Assembly: GCF_900215375.1 (NCBI RefSeq)
Contig: NZ_OBEF01000001.1
Span: forward strand, 186,001-250,000
Origin: Enterobacter sp. CC120223-11
Lineage (GTDB): Bacteria; Pseudomonadota; Gammaproteobacteria; Enterobacterales; Enterobacteriaceae
DNA: 64,000 bases
Reading direction: 5' to 3'
Of the stretch, positions 42,511 to 53,422 are shown in pieces. A program made the translations under genes and the position numbers. Below the pieces are notes generated by a model that saw nothing but the letters and a program-made list of their open reading frames with translations, was not told where the DNA came from and searched no databases. Numbering within the stretch: position 1 is the stretch's first letter; each line of letters starts with the position of its first letter.

Positions 42511-44829
42511 ATGGATCACGGCAGCAACGAGTTTGCAGTTACCGTGCAGGATGTGCGGCAGCTTGCCCAGGAGGAGAGCAACGCGCTGACGCTGCTGTGG
42601 ATGCTGGAGGGCAACGCGGAACTGGAAACCGACACGCAGCGCACACAGCTCACTCCCCAAAGCCTGACGGTCGTTAACCGTCAGCAGCGCTGGCAGCTCT
42701 CTGCCACAATGCCGAATGCAATGCTGCGTGTGACGCTGTCGGGCCAGTGGCTGACGCGCCTCTCGCCTGACTTCTTCTCTTATGACTACCATCTGCCGGA
42801 TGAATCCAGCGGCAGCTGGCCGCAATGCGATGAGCTGCGCCATCTGTTACGCCAGCTTCTGGTGGCCACCCTCATTAACGACCCGGCCCGCTATAAGCTG
42901 GAGGCCAACCGCTGGCTCGGCGAAATCGTGCTGCTGCTGGTCACCCGCTTTCAGCAGTCGGCGCGCCTCAGCCTGCGGGCAGCCCATCCTGGCTGGAGCA
43001 AGCGCATCACTCAGGTGGTGGAACGCATTGAGGCCAGCTACACGCGGCGCATTACGCTGGCTGAAATTGCGCAGGCGGAATTTGTCTCCGAGGCCTGGCT
43101 CTCGCGGCTGTTTCGCAAGGAGGTCGGCGTGAGCTTTATGCAGTTCATCACCCGGCTGCGGCTGGAGAAGGCCGCCGAAGCCTTACGTCAGACTAACCGC
43201 CCGCTGCATCAGATTGCGCTGGAGCAAGGGTTTGCCAGTACCCGCATGATGAGCGACCTGTTTCGTCGTCACCAAAGGATGACCCCGCGAGAGTTTCGCC
43301 AGCAGCGCCAGAGCCCCGGCAACAGCAACCGTCCGCGCACAGCCGGGCGTGATACCCTGCTTCCGGTGGAGGTGGATCGTCTGTTCAGCCTGCTGAACGA
43401 GCCGGAAAAGCGCGGCTGGGAGCCTTCTCCCCTGACCCTCCATCAGCAGCATGAACGCGTTGTCGACCTGCGGGAGCCTGCTCCCCGATCCGTTCCGCTG
43501 CGGCATACCCGCGTAATGATTACCCTGCGCGAACTCGATGATTTGCTGAGGGAAGATGTGCGCCGCGAGCTGGAAGCGCTTGATGAACACATCCCGATCC
43601 ATGGCATCGACATCACGGAGCCGTTCCTCAGCAGCCGCCTGTTTGCTAGCGGCTGGGACGATCCGCTGATGGCCGGTTACGCCAGCTGGTACAACCTGCA
43701 TCAAATTTTCAGCTGGCTGGCGGAGAAAAACTGGACCGTGCTGCTGCATACCGGGCTGACTACTCAGGTGCCGCTGCTGCGGCAATTTCTGAAGCAGGCC
43801 GTGAATCACTTCCCGGCGGAGGTGACCGCAGGCTGGCAGTTCGTCTGGCACTGGTCGTCGCAGGCAAGTGAAGAGACGCGCGAAGGCGTCTGGCGGGCGC
43901 ACCGGGAGGCTCTGCGGACGTTCCTGCCTCAGGCGAAATCAGGGGTATGGCATCGGTTTGCTGTCGGCGCCCAGCCCATTGCGGATGAAGCCCTCTTCCG
44001 CTCGACAATCCTTAAAGAGGCAGATTTTCTGGCCTGCCCGGCGGACGCCAACGAACTGCTCGATCGGGCACAGCTTGATCCCTCGCTGCTGGCCTCAACG
44101 GAAAACTACCCGGTGCAGAAAGTTCGGCAGATCCAGGCCGCGCTTCGCCAACAGCAGCTCGCTTTGCCGCTCTGGCTGCTCTCCTGGAACACGCTGACCG
44201 GCAACACCCGTTCGACGAATGGGTGGTTTTTCCGCGGGGCGCTGCTGATGCACACGCTGCTGGGGCTCTCCGGGCAGGTGTGGCTGGCAGGATTCTGGCT
44301 CAATTCGGGGTTACAGGGCGAAGCCCGGGCCAATGACACGATTGACACCTCAAGCCTGGCATTGCAGTACCATCACGGTTTGCCGCGCCCGATTTACTGG
44401 GTGCTGTGGCTGTGGCGCAGGCTGCGCGGCGAAGTGTTGGTCAACGACAAAAACCTGCTGCTGTTGCACCATGAAGGCCGCTATCAGGTGCTGCTGCGCA
44501 ACACCGTGGTGTTCAACCCCTGGCTTTCCAGTGAAGAGGCGTTTATTCAGCGTTTTCGCCAGCAGTATCGCATCGAACTTCAGGGGCTGAGCGGGCCGTG
44601 GCGTATCAAATCGCATCTCTACGATCAGCACAACGGCGCGCTCTTCCCGTTGCTGGATGCCTTCACCGTCGCCAGCGGCCCCGATGAGGAGATCTGGCGC
44701 TGGGTGCGTCACAGGGCCCGCCCGACGCTTGCCGTGCGCGACGAACAGCTGCACGACAGCTGGCAGATTGCCGATTCGCTGGAAAGCAACGCGCTGGTGC
44801 TTTATGAGCTGACGCCGCTGCGTGAATGA
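42511..44829 (+). CDS. AraC-type regulator fused to a GH39-like domain
   Basis: 772-residue protein. Residues about 20-110 resemble a cupin effector domain, 166-265 hold two helix-turn-helix units of the AraC type (ITLAEIAQAEFVSEAWLSRL; MTPREFRQQRQ), and the remaining 500 residues look like a GH39 beta-xylosidase-type TIM barrel plus beta domain (GWDDPLMAGYASWYNLHQIF, WFFRGALLMHTLLGLSGQVW, LLLHHEGRYQVLLRNTV). Such fusions probably use the barrel to bind a sugar or related ligand rather than to hydrolyse it. Ribosome site GAGGTGA just before the ATG. Divergent from the amidohydrolase-MFS operon, two bases from the stop of the next gene. Confidence 0.82.
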   Translation: MDHGSNEFAVTVQDVRQLAQEESNALTLLWMLEGNAELETDTQRTQLTPQSLTVVNRQQRWQLSATMPNAMLRVTLSGQWLTRLSPDFFSYDYHLPDESSGSWPQCDELRHLLRQLLVATLINDPARYKLEANRWLGEIVLLLVTRFQQSARLSLRAAHPGWSKRITQVVERIEASYTRRITLAEIAQAEFVSEAWLSRLFRKEVGVSFMQFITRLRLEKAAEALRQTNRPLHQIALEQGFASTRMMSDLFRRHQRMTPREFRQQRQSPGNSNRPRTAGRDTLLPVEVDRLFSLLNEPEKRGWEPSPLTLHQQHERVVDLREPAPRSVPLRHTRVMITLRELDDLLREDVRRELEALDEHIPIHGIDITEPFLSSRLFASGWDDPLMAGYASWYNLHQIFSWLAEKNWTVLLHTGLTTQVPLLRQFLKQAVNHFPAEVTAGWQFVWHWSSQASEETREGVWRAHREALRTFLPQAKSGVWHRFAVGAQPIADEALFRSTILKEADFLACPADANELLDRAQLDPSLLASTENYPVQKVRQIQAALRQQQLALPLWLLSWNTLTGNTRSTNGWFFRGALLMHTLLGLSGQVWLAGFWLNSGLQGEARANDTIDTSSLALQYHHGLPRPIYWVLWLWRRLRGEVLVNDKNLLLLHHEGRYQVLLRNTVVFNPWLSSEEAFIQRFRQQYRIELQGLSGPWRIKSHLYDQHNGALFPLLDAFTVASGPDEEIWRWVRHRARPTLAVRDEQLHDSWQIADSLESNALVLYELTPLRE

Positions 44830-44831
44830 CG

Positions 44832-45629
44832 TCAGCGCCGCTCAATACACTCGATGTATTTGCGCGCTGACTGCCGGACGATATCTGCGGCGTTTTCAGG
44901 AATATTTTTTCCCTCGAACGCGCCGTACAGCGCATTAAAGCGAACGTCTTTCAGCCGATGAGCGATAGCCGCCACGGTTGGCGCAGAAAGCGGCAGCATA
45001 TTGGGGTAGCTCCACATAAAGGAGACGCTGCCGGCGCCTGGTGCGACCTGAATAATGTCGCCGCTGAGCAGCACGCCATTCTCAGCTTTATGAAGCAGAA
45101 CGCTGCCGCCCGCGAAATGACCGCCAAGCCGCAGGAGCTGAACATGGCTGTTGAGGTCGAGGGTTTCCCCTTCCCACAAATGAATGTAAGGGCTGTCGCG
45201 CTGGATCCACTTTTTATCGTCGGCGTGCAGATAAATCGGGGCGTCGAACGCCGCCGCCCAGTCCTGCATGGTGCTGTAATAATGCGGGTGCGAAATCGCT
45301 ATCGCCTTCAGCCCGCCCAGGGCGGTGATTATCGCCTGTGTGGCGTCATCAAAATGAGGAATGCAGTCCCAGAGAATATTTCCCTCTTCGCTTTGCACAA
45401 TAATCGCGCGCTGCCCGATGGCAAAATTGGGCACGGTTTCGACGCTGAGCAGCCCAGGTGCGAGCTGTCGCCATTTATTTGTGTGCCCCGCGCGAAGTTC
45501 GGAAGGTGTGATCCAAGCCTGCCCGCTTGCCGGAACATATTGTCGCTCGTCCTCACAAATCGGGCAGCTTTGCGGATGCCCTGCCGTAACTTCATAAGAA
45601 GTCCCGCACGCTTTGCATAACGTTATCAT
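44832..45629 (-). CDS. metallo-beta-lactamase-fold protein with N-terminal zinc ribbon
   Basis: 265-residue protein. It begins with a rubredoxin-like Cys knuckle pair (CKAC at 5-8, CPIC at 22-25), followed by an MBL fold: SHPHYYSTMQDW (His114, His116), GGHFAGGSVLLH and LLSGDIIQV. The canonical HxHxDH reads HPHYYS, so the Asp and last His of the first motif are missing and one metal site is probably lost or altered. Start ATG 45629 (GAGG, six-base spacing); ATG 45632 directly precedes it. Hydrolase substrate unknown. Confidence 0.8.
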   Translation of the reverse strand: MITLCKACGTSYEVTAGHPQSCPICEDERQYVPASGQAWITPSELRAGHTNKWRQLAPGLLSVETVPNFAIGQRAIIVQSEEGNILWDCIPHFDDATQAIITALGGLKAIAISHPHYYSTMQDWAAAFDAPIYLHADDKKWIQRDSPYIHLWEGETLDLNSHVQLLRLGGHFAGGSVLLHKAENGVLLSGDIIQVAPGAGSVSFMWSYPNMLPLSAPTVAAIAHRLKDVRFNALYGAFEGKNIPENAADIVRQSARKYIECIERR

Positions 45630-45724
45630 CATCTTCCTCGCGTCTGCCTGTATGCTTCGAGTGATAATCGAGCATGGCACAGCGCTGTGGCGGGATGTGG
45701 TGGAAAGTGCTTAACGGTTGAATC

Positions 45725-45753
45725 AAGGTCCGAAGTGGAAACCTTCGGGCCTT
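45725..45753. other. strong hairpin in front of sapA
   Basis: Stem AAGGTCCGAAG / CTTCGGGCCTT (11 bp, one G-U) with a seven-base loop, in the gap between the divergent MBL gene and sapA. No T-run follows on either strand, so it is not a classical terminator; it may be a leader structure of sapA or the trace of a lost upstream gene. Confidence 0.5.
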
Positions 45754-45894
45754 AATTTATACCCGGGCTGACGTGTAACCTGCTTCCATACCCCCACAAA
45801 ACTGATGACATTTGCAGCGGTCAGTCGCGAAGTTTGTACGAGGCCGCCCCAAGTGCGATACACTTTGCAGATCGGTCTGAAATTTGAAGAAATT

Positions 45895-47544
45895 ATGCGC
45901 CTGAAATTCTCCTCTTTACTGGCACTCCTGGGTTGCCTGTGCGGCCATGCGATGGCGGAAACGCCCCCTGCGCTCGCCCCGAATGCCGACATTCGCGACA
46001 GCGGTTTTGTTTACTGCGTCAGCGGCCAGGTGAACACCTTTAACCCGCAGAAAGCGGGCAGCGGCCTGATTGTCGACACCCTCGCGGCACAAATTTATGA
46101 CCGCCTGCTGGACGTCGATCCTTATACCTACCGGCTGGTGCCGGAGCTGGCGGAAAGCTGGGAAGTGCTCGACAACGGCGCAACTTACCGCTTCCACCTT
46201 CGCAACGGCGTGCAGTTCCAAAAAACCGCCTGGTTCAAACCCACCCGGACGCTGAACGCCGACGATGTGGTCTTTACCTTCCAGCGCATTTTCAATCGCG
46301 ATCATCCGTGGCACAACGTTAACGGGCCGAATTTTCCCTACTTCGACAGCTTACAGTTTGCCGACAGCGTGGAGAGCGTGCGCAAGCTCGACGGAAACAC
46401 CGTTGAATTCCGCCTGAAGCGCCCGGATGCTTCCTTCCTCTGGCATCTGGCGACGCACTACGCGTCGGTGATGTCTGCGGAATACGCGGCAAATCTCACT
46501 AAAATCGACAAACAGGAACAGCTCGATCGCCAGCCTGTTGGCACCGGGCCGTATCAGCTCGATGAGTATCGCGCCGGGCAGTATGTGCGTCTGCAGCGCC
46601 ATCCGCATTTCTGGCGCGGTGAGCCGCTGATGCCGCAGGTTGTGGTTGATCTGGGCTCCGGCGGCACAGGGCGTTTATCAAAACTGCTGACCGGCGAATG
46701 CGACGTGCTCGCCTGGCCTGCTGCCAGCCAGCTCTCCATTCTGCGCGACGATCCGCGCCTGCGCCTGACGCTGCGTCCGGGCATGAACATCGCCTATCTG
46801 GCCTTCAACACCGACAAGCCGCCGCTGAATAACCCCGCCGTTCGCCACGCGCTGGCGCTGTCGATCAACAACCAGCGCCTGATGCAGTCCATTTATTACG
46901 GCACCGCCGAAACCGCCGCATCGATTCTGCCGCGCGCATCCTGGGCCTACGATAGCGAGGCTAAGATTACCGAATACGACCCGGCGAAATCACGCGAGCA
47001 GCTGAAAGCGCTGGGCCTTGAGAACATGACGCTGCGCCTGTGGGTGCCAACCAGCTCTCAGGCGTGGAACCCGAGTCCGCTTAAAACCGCCGAGCTGATT
47101 CAGGCGGATATGGCGCAGGTGGGCGTGAAGGTGATCATCGTCCCGGTTGAAGGCCGTTTTCAGGAAGCTCGCCTGATGGACATGAATCACGACCTGACCC
47201 TCACCGGCTGGGCAACGGACAGTAACGATCCTGACAGCTTCTTCCGCCCGCTGCTCAGCTGCGCGGCCATTGGCTCACAGACTAACTTTGCGCACTGGTG
47301 TAACCGTGAGTTCGACGATGTGCTGCGAAAAGCACTCTCGTCGCAGCAGCTGGCCTCGCGGATTGATGCTTATGACGAAGCTCAGCAGATCCTCGCGAAA
47401 GATCTGCCCGTGCTGCCGCTGGCCTCCTCGCTGCGGCTTCAGGCGTACCGGTATGACATCAAAGGGCTGGTGCTCAGCCCGTTCGGCAATGCGTCGTTCG
47501 CGGGCGTGTCCCGTGAAAAAGAGGAAGAGGTGAAAAAACCATGA
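45895..47544 (+). CDS. sapA: SapA, periplasmic binding protein of the Sap ABC system
   Basis: 549-residue solute-binding protein (SBP_bac_5 family) with signal peptide [21 protein letters not shown]. First gene of sapABCDF. In Salmonella and Haemophilus, Sap gives resistance to antimicrobial peptides; in E. coli SapBCDF has been reported to export putrescine, and SapD supports Trk potassium uptake. Start ATG 45895 by homology with only a weak GAAGA ahead of it; the frame is open from 45805. Confidence 0.93.
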   Translation: MRLKFSSLLALLGCLCGHAMAETPPALAPNADIRDSGFVYCVSGQVNTFNPQKAGSGLIVDTLAAQIYDRLLDVDPYTYRLVPELAESWEVLDNGATYRFHLRNGVQFQKTAWFKPTRTLNADDVVFTFQRIFNRDHPWHNVNGPNFPYFDSLQFADSVESVRKLDGNTVEFRLKRPDASFLWHLATHYASVMSAEYAANLTKIDKQEQLDRQPVGTGPYQLDEYRAGQYVRLQRHPHFWRGEPLMPQVVVDLGSGGTGRLSKLLTGECDVLAWPAASQLSILRDDPRLRLTLRPGMNIAYLAFNTDKPPLNNPAVRHALALSINNQRLMQSIYYGTAETAASILPRASWAYDSEAKITEYDPAKSREQLKALGLENMTLRLWVPTSSQAWNPSPLKTAELIQADMAQVGVKVIIVPVEGRFQEARLMDMNHDLTLTGWATDSNDPDSFFRPLLSCAAIGSQTNFAHWCNREFDDVLRKALSSQQLASRIDAYDEAQQILAKDLPVLPLASSLRLQAYRYDIKGLVLSPFGNASFAGVSREKEEEVKKP

Positions 47545-48506
47545 TCATTTTTACCCTCCGCCGTCTGCTTTTACTGCTGGTGACGCTGTTTCTGCTGACG
47601 TTTGTTGGCTTCAGCCTGAGCTACTTCACGCCGCACGCCCCGTTGCAGGGCGCTTCCCTCTGGAACGCCTGGCTGTTCTGGTTTAAGGGCCTGCTGCACT
47701 GGGATTTCGGCGTGTCGAGCATCAATGGACAGCTCATTTCCGAACAGCTGAAGGAAGTCTTCCCGGCCACCATGGAGTTGTGCATCCTGGCCTTTGGCTT
47801 TGCGCTGCTGGTCGGCATTCCCGTTGGTATGCTGGCAGGGATTATGCGCAACAAATGGCAGGATAACGTTATCAGCGCCTTCGCCCTGCTCGGCTTCTCG
47901 ATCCCCGTCTTCTGGCTGGCACTTTTACTGACGCTGTTCTTCTCGCTGACCCTCAGCTGGCTGCCGGTGTCCGGGCGGTTTGACCTGCTGTATGAAGTGA
48001 AAAGCGTAACTGGTTTTGCGCTGATTGATGCCTGGCTCTCCGATTCGCCGTGGCGCGATGAGATGATCATGAGCGCCGCACGCCATATGATCCTGCCGGT
48101 GCTGACGCTCGCCGTTGCACCGACCACCGAAGTCGTGCGCCTGATGCGCCTGAGCACCATCGACGTGTACGACACCAACTACGTCAAGGCGGCGGCCACG
48201 CGTGGCGTATCGCGCCTGACGATTCTGCGTCGCCACGTGCTGCACAACGCTCTGCCACCGGTAATCCCACGTCTTGGCCTGCAGTTTTCTACCATGCTGA
48301 CGCTCGCCATGATCACCGAGATGGTGTTCAGTTGGCCAGGCCTGGGGCGCTGGATGATCAATGCCATTCGTCAGCAGGACTACGCGGCGATTTCTGCCGG
48401 GGTGATGGTGATCGGCGCGCTGGTGATTATTGTGAACGTGATTTCTGACATTCTGGGTGCCATGGCTAACCCGCTGAAACATAAGGAATGGTATGCCCTA
48501 CGATAG
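47541..48506 (+). CDS. sapB: SapB, inner-membrane permease
   Basis: 321-residue DppB/OppB-type permease with six helices and the EAA-loop region ([27 protein letters not shown]). Overlaps sapA by four bases (ATGA) and sapC by 14 bases. Confidence 0.95.
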   Translation: MIIFTLRRLLLLLVTLFLLTFVGFSLSYFTPHAPLQGASLWNAWLFWFKGLLHWDFGVSSINGQLISEQLKEVFPATMELCILAFGFALLVGIPVGMLAGIMRNKWQDNVISAFALLGFSIPVFWLALLLTLFFSLTLSWLPVSGRFDLLYEVKSVTGFALIDAWLSDSPWRDEMIMSAARHMILPVLTLAVAPTTEVVRLMRLSTIDVYDTNYVKAAATRGVSRLTILRRHVLHNALPPVIPRLGLQFSTMLTLAMITEMVFSWPGLGRWMINAIRQQDYAAISAGVMVIGALVIIVNVISDILGAMANPLKHKEWYALR

Positions 48507-49383
48507 CGTCTATCTCGAGAAGCGCCCGCCCGGTGTGATGCGCACCGTGTGGCGTAAATTCTACGGCGATACCACCGCGATGATCGGCCTGTACGGCTGT
48601 ATCGGCCTTGCTGCACTGTGCATTTTTGGCGGCTGGTTCGCGCCTTATGGCCTCGATCAGCAGTTCCTTGGCTACCAGCTGCTGCCACCATCGTGGTCGC
48701 GCTACGGCGAAGTTTCCTTCTTCCTCGGCACCGACGACCTCGGGCGAGATGTGCTGAGCCGCCTTCTGAGCGGCGCGGCGCCAACTGTGGGCGGTGCGTT
48801 TGTGGTAACGCTGGGTGCCACGCTATTCGGCCTGGTGCTGGGCGCTTTCGCAGGCTCCACGCGTGGCCTGCGTTCGGCGGTGCTTAACCACATTCTCGAC
48901 ACCCTGCTCTCTATTCCGTCGCTGCTGCTGGCGATTATCGTGGTCGCCTTCTCCGGGCCGCATCTGCTGCACGCGATGTTTGCCGTCTGGCTGGCGCTGC
49001 TGCCGCGCATGGTGCGCTCGGTCTACAGCATGGTGCATGACGAATTAGAAAAAGATTACGTCACCGCCGCACGTCTCGACGGCGCAACAACGCTCAATAT
49101 TTTGTGGTTCGCCGTGCTGCCAAATATCGCCGCCGGACTGGTGACGGAAATCACCCGCGCGCTGTCGATGGCGATTCTGGATATTGCCGCGCTAGGCTTC
49201 CTCGACCTCGGCGCGCAGCTCCCTTCCCCGGAATGGGGCGCAATGCTCGGCGATGCGCTGGAGCTGATTTATGTCGCACCCTGGACCGTCATGCTGCCAG
49301 GTGCCGCCATCATGGTAAGCGTGCTGCTGGTGAACCTGCTTGGCGACGGCGTACGCCGCGCCATCAATGCGGGGGTGCAATAA
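48493..49383 (+). CDS. sapC: SapC, inner-membrane permease
   Basis: 296-residue DppC/OppC-type permease, with EAA-loop [21 protein letters not shown] and the [15 protein letters not shown] motif typical of the family. Overlaps sapB by 14 bases and sapD by one (TAATG). Confidence 0.95.
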   Translation: MPYDSVYLEKRPPGVMRTVWRKFYGDTTAMIGLYGCIGLAALCIFGGWFAPYGLDQQFLGYQLLPPSWSRYGEVSFFLGTDDLGRDVLSRLLSGAAPTVGGAFVVTLGATLFGLVLGAFAGSTRGLRSAVLNHILDTLLSIPSLLLAIIVVAFSGPHLLHAMFAVWLALLPRMVRSVYSMVHDELEKDYVTAARLDGATTLNILWFAVLPNIAAGLVTEITRALSMAILDIAALGFLDLGAQLPSPEWGAMLGDALELIYVAPWTVMLPGAAIMVSVLLVNLLGDGVRRAINAGVQ

Positions 49384-50375
49384 TGCCGTTACTGGATATC
49401 CGTAATCTGACCATCGAGTTTCACACCAGCGAAGGCTGGGTGAAGGCCGTCGATCGCGTCAGCATGACCCTCGCCGAAGGGGAAATTCGTGGCCTGGTGG
49501 GCGAATCAGGCTCGGGAAAAAGCCTCATCGCCAAAGCGATTTGCGGCGTCACCAAAGACAACTGGCGCGTGACTGCCGACCGCATGCGCTTTGATGATAT
49601 CGACCTCCTGCGCCTGTCGAACCGCGAAAGACGCAGGCTCGTCGGCCACAACGTGTCGATGATTTTCCAGGAGCCGCAGTCCTGTCTCGATCCATCGGAG
49701 CGCGTCGGCAAACAGCTGATGCAAAATATCCCCGGCTGGACCTATAAAGGCCGCTGGTGGCAGCGCTTCGGCTGGCGAAAACGCCGTGCCATTGAGCTAC
49801 TGCACCGCGTGGGTATTAAAGATCATAAAGACGCGATGCGTAGCTTCCCCTACGAGCTGACGGACGGCGAGTGCCAGAAGGTGATGATTGCTATCGCGCT
49901 GGCCAACCAGCCGCGCCTGCTGATTGCCGATGAGCCGACCAACGCGATGGAGCCGACCACCCAGGCGCAGATTTTCCGCCTGCTCACCCGACTCAATCAG
50001 AACAACAACACCACCATTCTGCTTATCAGCCACGACCTGCAAATGCTGAGTCAGTGGGCCGATAAAATTAACGTGATGTACTGCGGGCAAACCGTGGAAA
50101 GCGCGCCGAGCGAAGATCTGGTCAGCACGCCTCACCACCCTTATACCCAGGCGCTAATCCGCGCAATGCCTGACTTTGGCCGCTCGATGCCGCACAAAAG
50201 TCGCCTCAACACCATGCCGGGCGCGATCCCGCTGCTGGAGTCGCTGCCGATTGGCTGCCGCCTGGGGCCGCGCTGCCCTTACGCCCAGCGTAAATGCATT
50301 GAAAGACCGTTGCTGACTGGCGCGAAAAACCATCTGTTCGCCTGTCATTTCCCGCTCAACATGGAGAAAGAGTGA
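49383..50375 (+). CDS. sapD: SapD, ABC ATPase
   Basis: 330-residue ATPase of the peptide-transport type: Walker [10 protein letters not shown], variant signature LTDGECQK in place of LSGGQ (also in E. coli SapD), Walker [13 protein letters not shown], and the C-terminal Cys-rich oligopeptide domain ([14 protein letters not shown], then CHFP). In E. coli SapD also helps TrkG/TrkH-dependent K+ uptake. Confidence 0.95.
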   Translation: MPLLDIRNLTIEFHTSEGWVKAVDRVSMTLAEGEIRGLVGESGSGKSLIAKAICGVTKDNWRVTADRMRFDDIDLLRLSNRERRRLVGHNVSMIFQEPQSCLDPSERVGKQLMQNIPGWTYKGRWWQRFGWRKRRAIELLHRVGIKDHKDAMRSFPYELTDGECQKVMIAIALANQPRLLIADEPTNAMEPTTQAQIFRLLTRLNQNNNTTILLISHDLQMLSQWADKINVMYCGQTVESAPSEDLVSTPHHPYTQALIRAMPDFGRSMPHKSRLNTMPGAIPLLESLPIGCRLGPRCPYAQRKCIERPLLTGAKNHLFACHFPLNMEKE

Positions 50376-50376
50376 C

Positions 50377-51183
50377 ATGGTCGAAACCCTGCTCGAAGTC
50401 CGCAACCTGAGTAAGACCTTCCGTTACCGTACCGGGCTCTTTCACCGTCAGACGGTCGAGGCCGTAAAGCCGCTGAGCTTTACGCTGCGCGAGCGTCAGA
50501 CGCTGGCCATCATCGGCGAGAACGGCTCCGGTAAATCGACGCTGGCCAAGATGCTGGCGGGCATGATCGAGCCCACCACCGGCGAACTGCTGATTGACGA
50601 TCACCCGCTGGAATTCGGTGACTACTCGTTTCGCAGCCAGCGCATCCGTATGATTTTTCAGGATCCCTCGACGTCGCTCAACCCGCGTCAGCGCATTTCG
50701 CAGATTCTGGATTTCCCGCTCCGCCTGAACACCGACCTTGAACCGGAAGCACGGCAAAAGCAGATCATCGAAACGCTGCGGCTGGTCGGCCTGCTGCCCG
50801 ATCACGTCAGCTACTACCCGCACATGCTCGCGCCTGGACAAAAGCAGCGTCTGGGCCTGGCCCGTGCGCTGATCCTGCGCCCGAAGGTGATTATCTGCGA
50901 CGAAGCGCTGGCCTCATTAGATATGTCGATGCGCTCGCAGCTCATCAACCTGATGCTGGAACTACAGGAAAAACAGGGCATTTCGTATATCTACGTGACG
51001 CAGCATTTGGGCATGATGAAGCACATTAGCGACCAGGTGTTGGTGATGCACCAGGGCGAGGTGGTCGAACGTGGCAGCACCGCCGACGTGCTCTCCTCCC
51101 CGCTTCACGATCTGACCAAACGCTTAATTGCCGGGCATTTTGGCGAGGCGTTAACCGCGGATGCGTGGCGAAAAGACCGATAA
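50377..51183 (+). CDS. sapF: SapF, ABC ATPase
   Basis: 268-residue ATPase: Walker A GENGSGKST, signature LAPGQKQRLGLARA, Walker B VIICDEALASLD. It starts one base after the sapD stop and ends the sap operon. No strong terminator is visible after it; fabI begins 122 bases on. Confidence 0.95.
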   Translation: MVETLLEVRNLSKTFRYRTGLFHRQTVEAVKPLSFTLRERQTLAIIGENGSGKSTLAKMLAGMIEPTTGELLIDDHPLEFGDYSFRSQRIRMIFQDPSTSLNPRQRISQILDFPLRLNTDLEPEARQKQIIETLRLVGLLPDHVSYYPHMLAPGQKQRLGLARALILRPKVIICDEALASLDMSMRSQLINLMLELQEKQGISYIYVTQHLGMMKHISDQVLVMHQGEVVERGSTADVLSSPLHDLTKRLIAGHFGEALTADAWRKDR

Positions 51184-51305
51184 AAACGGACCTTAAGTGG
51201 TCGGATTAACTCTGCGGGCAAGCTATGCTAGAATCGCCCACGTTTAACGACGGACTGCCTATAATTGATGCAGCCGCTACAACAATGACATAAGGATTAA
51301 AAGCT

Positions 51306-52094
51306 ATGGGTTTTCTTTCCGGTAAGCGCATTCTGGTAACTGGCGTTGCCAGCAAACTCTCCATCGCCTACGGTATCGCACAGGCTATGCACCGCGAAGG
51401 CGCAGAGCTCGCCTTCACCTATCAGAACGAAAAACTGAAAGGCCGCGTGGAAGAGTTCGCTGCACAGCTGGGTTCCAGCATTGTTCTGGAATGCGATGTT
51501 GCGCAGGACGAAAGCATCGATAGCCTGTTCACTGAACTGGGCAAAGTGTGGCCGAAATTTGATGGTTTCGTTCACTCCATCGGCTTCGCGCCGGGCGACC
51601 AGCTGGACGGTGACTACGTGAATGCCGTCACCCGTGAAGGCTTCAAAATCGCTCACGACATCAGCTCCTACAGCTTCGTTGCAATGGCGAAAGCCTGCCG
51701 CGAAATGCTGAACCCGGGCTCCGCGCTGCTGACGCTGTCTTACCTCGGCGCTGAGCGTGCTATCCCTAACTACAACGTTATGGGTCTGGCAAAAGCCTCT
51801 CTGGAAGCCAACGTACGCTACATGGCGAATGCGATGGGTCCTGAAGGCGTGCGCGTCAACGGTATCTCCGCGGGTCCAATCCGTACCCTGGCCGCATCCG
51901 GTATTAAAGACTTCCGTAAAATGCTGGCACACTGCGAAGCGGTTACCCCAATTCGTCGCACCGTGACCATCGAAGACGTGGGCAACAGCGCAGCGTTCCT
52001 GTGCTCTGACCTGTCTGCCGGTATCTCCGGTGAAGTCGTTCACGTTGACGGTGGCTTCAGCATCGCCGCAATGAACGAACTGGAACTGAAATAA
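51306..52094 (+). CDS. fabI: enoyl-ACP reductase FabI
   Basis: 262-residue NADH-dependent reductase that catalyses the last step of each fatty-acid elongation cycle; the triclosan and isoniazid-type drug target. Active-site Tyr156 and Lys163 (YNVMGLAK) are present. The residues whose change gives triclosan resistance in E. coli (Gly93, Met159, Phe203) are all wild type. A -10 candidate TATAAT lies at 51260-51265; AAGGATT precedes the ATG. Confidence 0.98.
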   Translation: MGFLSGKRILVTGVASKLSIAYGIAQAMHREGAELAFTYQNEKLKGRVEEFAAQLGSSIVLECDVAQDESIDSLFTELGKVWPKFDGFVHSIGFAPGDQLDGDYVNAVTREGFKIAHDISSYSFVAMAKACREMLNPGSALLTLSYLGAERAIPNYNVMGLAKASLEANVRYMANAMGPEGVRVNGISAGPIRTLAASGIKDFRKMLAHCEAVTPIRRTVTIEDVGNSAAFLCSDLSAGISGEVVHVDGGFSIAAMNELELK

Positions 52095-52102
52095 GTTCTT
52101 TT

Positions 52103-52124
52103 CCGCCCTGCGCTCGCAGGGCGG
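52103..52124 (+). terminator. fabI terminator
   Basis: CCGCCCTG / CAGGGCGG stem with a CGCTCG loop followed by ATTT, eight bases past the fabI stop. The T-run is short. Confidence 0.75.
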
Positions 52125-52237
52125 ATTTCCCACCGTTATTCCACTCCGTTATTTGTTATCACGCTTCAATATTTTTATCAGCTCCCGCCTTACGTCAGGA
52201 TAGCGTTCTATCAATACGACATCCCGAAGGACACTCC

Positions 52238-53341
52238 ATGGAGCAAAGCCGCGCTCACGGCAAAAGCCATTGGTATCATGAAACGCAGGCGAGAAATCAG
52301 GCAGCCGACGTGCTCCCCCTGGTTCCGGAAGCGGCCCACTTTGCAGACCGCTTTTTGCTGGATCTGACTCTTCCCCCCTTTTCTGCCCAAACGCGACGGT
52401 GGCTCGAGCTTTCACGGCAGATTTCGGCGCACCTGTTTCCGGATTCTGCGCCCGTCACTCGCCTGAACACCTTTAGCGCTTATGAACGTCTCAGCACCGC
52501 TTTGACCGTCGCGCAGGTGTTTGGCGTTCAGCGGTTGTGTAATCACTACGCCGCTCGTCTTGCGCCACTGCCCGGCCCGGATTCATCGCGCGAGAGCAAT
52601 CACCGGCTGGCGCAGATCACTCAGTACGCCCGCCAGTTGGCCAGTTCGCCTTCGGTTATTTGTGCGCAGTCGCGCGAGCAGCTTGAAGCCGTTGGTCTGA
52701 CCGCGCCCGACAGGGTGCTGATCACTCAAATTGTCGGCTTCATCAGCTATCAGGCGCGCGTTGTGGCCGCCGGACAAGCTTTGCTGGGGTTGCCGGTGCG
52801 TTGGATTCCAGGCATGCCCATGCAGGACGATGCACCCGCAGCCGCTTTCTCTCCATCAGCAGGCGACTGGCAGCCAGGAATTGCGTGTCGGGGTCTTACA
52901 GACAACCCCGAAGTTCCAGAGCCATTTGCCGCTTTGCTGGCGTGGGATGAGGTGCTGTCTGAAAAACAGGCCGAACTTTTGCAGTCGCTGGAGGTTGAAA
53001 CAGAGCTGTCAGAATTGGCCGCCCTGCTCTGTGCCCGCATCAATGGCAGCCTCAGCTGTTTTCAGAAAAACGCGGCCGATGCGTCACTAAAAGCGGCAAC
53101 GCTTCAGGGCGATCGGGCGTTACGGCTTTGGCAGGCGGATAACGCACTGACTCAGGCGACAATCCAGGCCGTGCAACTTGTTACCCGCGCGCCAGACCGC
53201 TTTAGCGCCGCCCAATTTTCGCCCCTCACCGAACAGGGGCTTTCCGTCGACCAGGCCTTCACGCTGCTGGCCTGGAGTGGTGCTTGTGGGTGGATAAACC
53301 GCCTTAAAATCGGCCTTGGCGAGGTGTCGCCGGATGCGTAA
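52238..53341 (+). CDS. yciW: YciW, CMD/AhpD-like oxidoreductase-related protein
   Basis: 367-residue protein of the carboxymuconolactone-decarboxylase/AhpD superfamily, with the conserved run LAPLPGPDSSRESNHRLAQI and a C-terminal ITRAPDRFSAAQ-like segment (VTRAPDRFSAAQFSPLTEQG). E. coli yciW is cysteine-regulated and linked to sulfur metabolism; biochemical activity is not settled. ATG 52238 follows AAGGA. Same position between fabI and rnb as in E. coli. Confidence 0.9.
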   Translation: MEQSRAHGKSHWYHETQARNQAADVLPLVPEAAHFADRFLLDLTLPPFSAQTRRWLELSRQISAHLFPDSAPVTRLNTFSAYERLSTALTVAQVFGVQRLCNHYAARLAPLPGPDSSRESNHRLAQITQYARQLASSPSVICAQSREQLEAVGLTAPDRVLITQIVGFISYQARVVAAGQALLGLPVRWIPGMPMQDDAPAAAFSPSAGDWQPGIACRGLTDNPEVPEPFAALLAWDEVLSEKQAELLQSLEVETELSELAALLCARINGSLSCFQKNAADASLKAATLQGDRALRLWQADNALTQATIQAVQLVTRAPDRFSAAQFSPLTEQGLSVDQAFTLLAWSGACGWINRLKIGLGEVSPDA

Positions 53342-53422
53342 AAGGCCTAAAGTTCGCTTGCTGCGACAGGCATAATCGCGTAAAACTGTCAGCCGCTCTT
53401 TTGGCCACGAAAATACACCATT

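Noticed and set aside
49104-50375. Longer version of SapD starting inside sapC
   Set aside because: The extra N-terminus is an out-of-frame reading of sapC; the ATG at 49383 overlapping the sapC stop is the family start.
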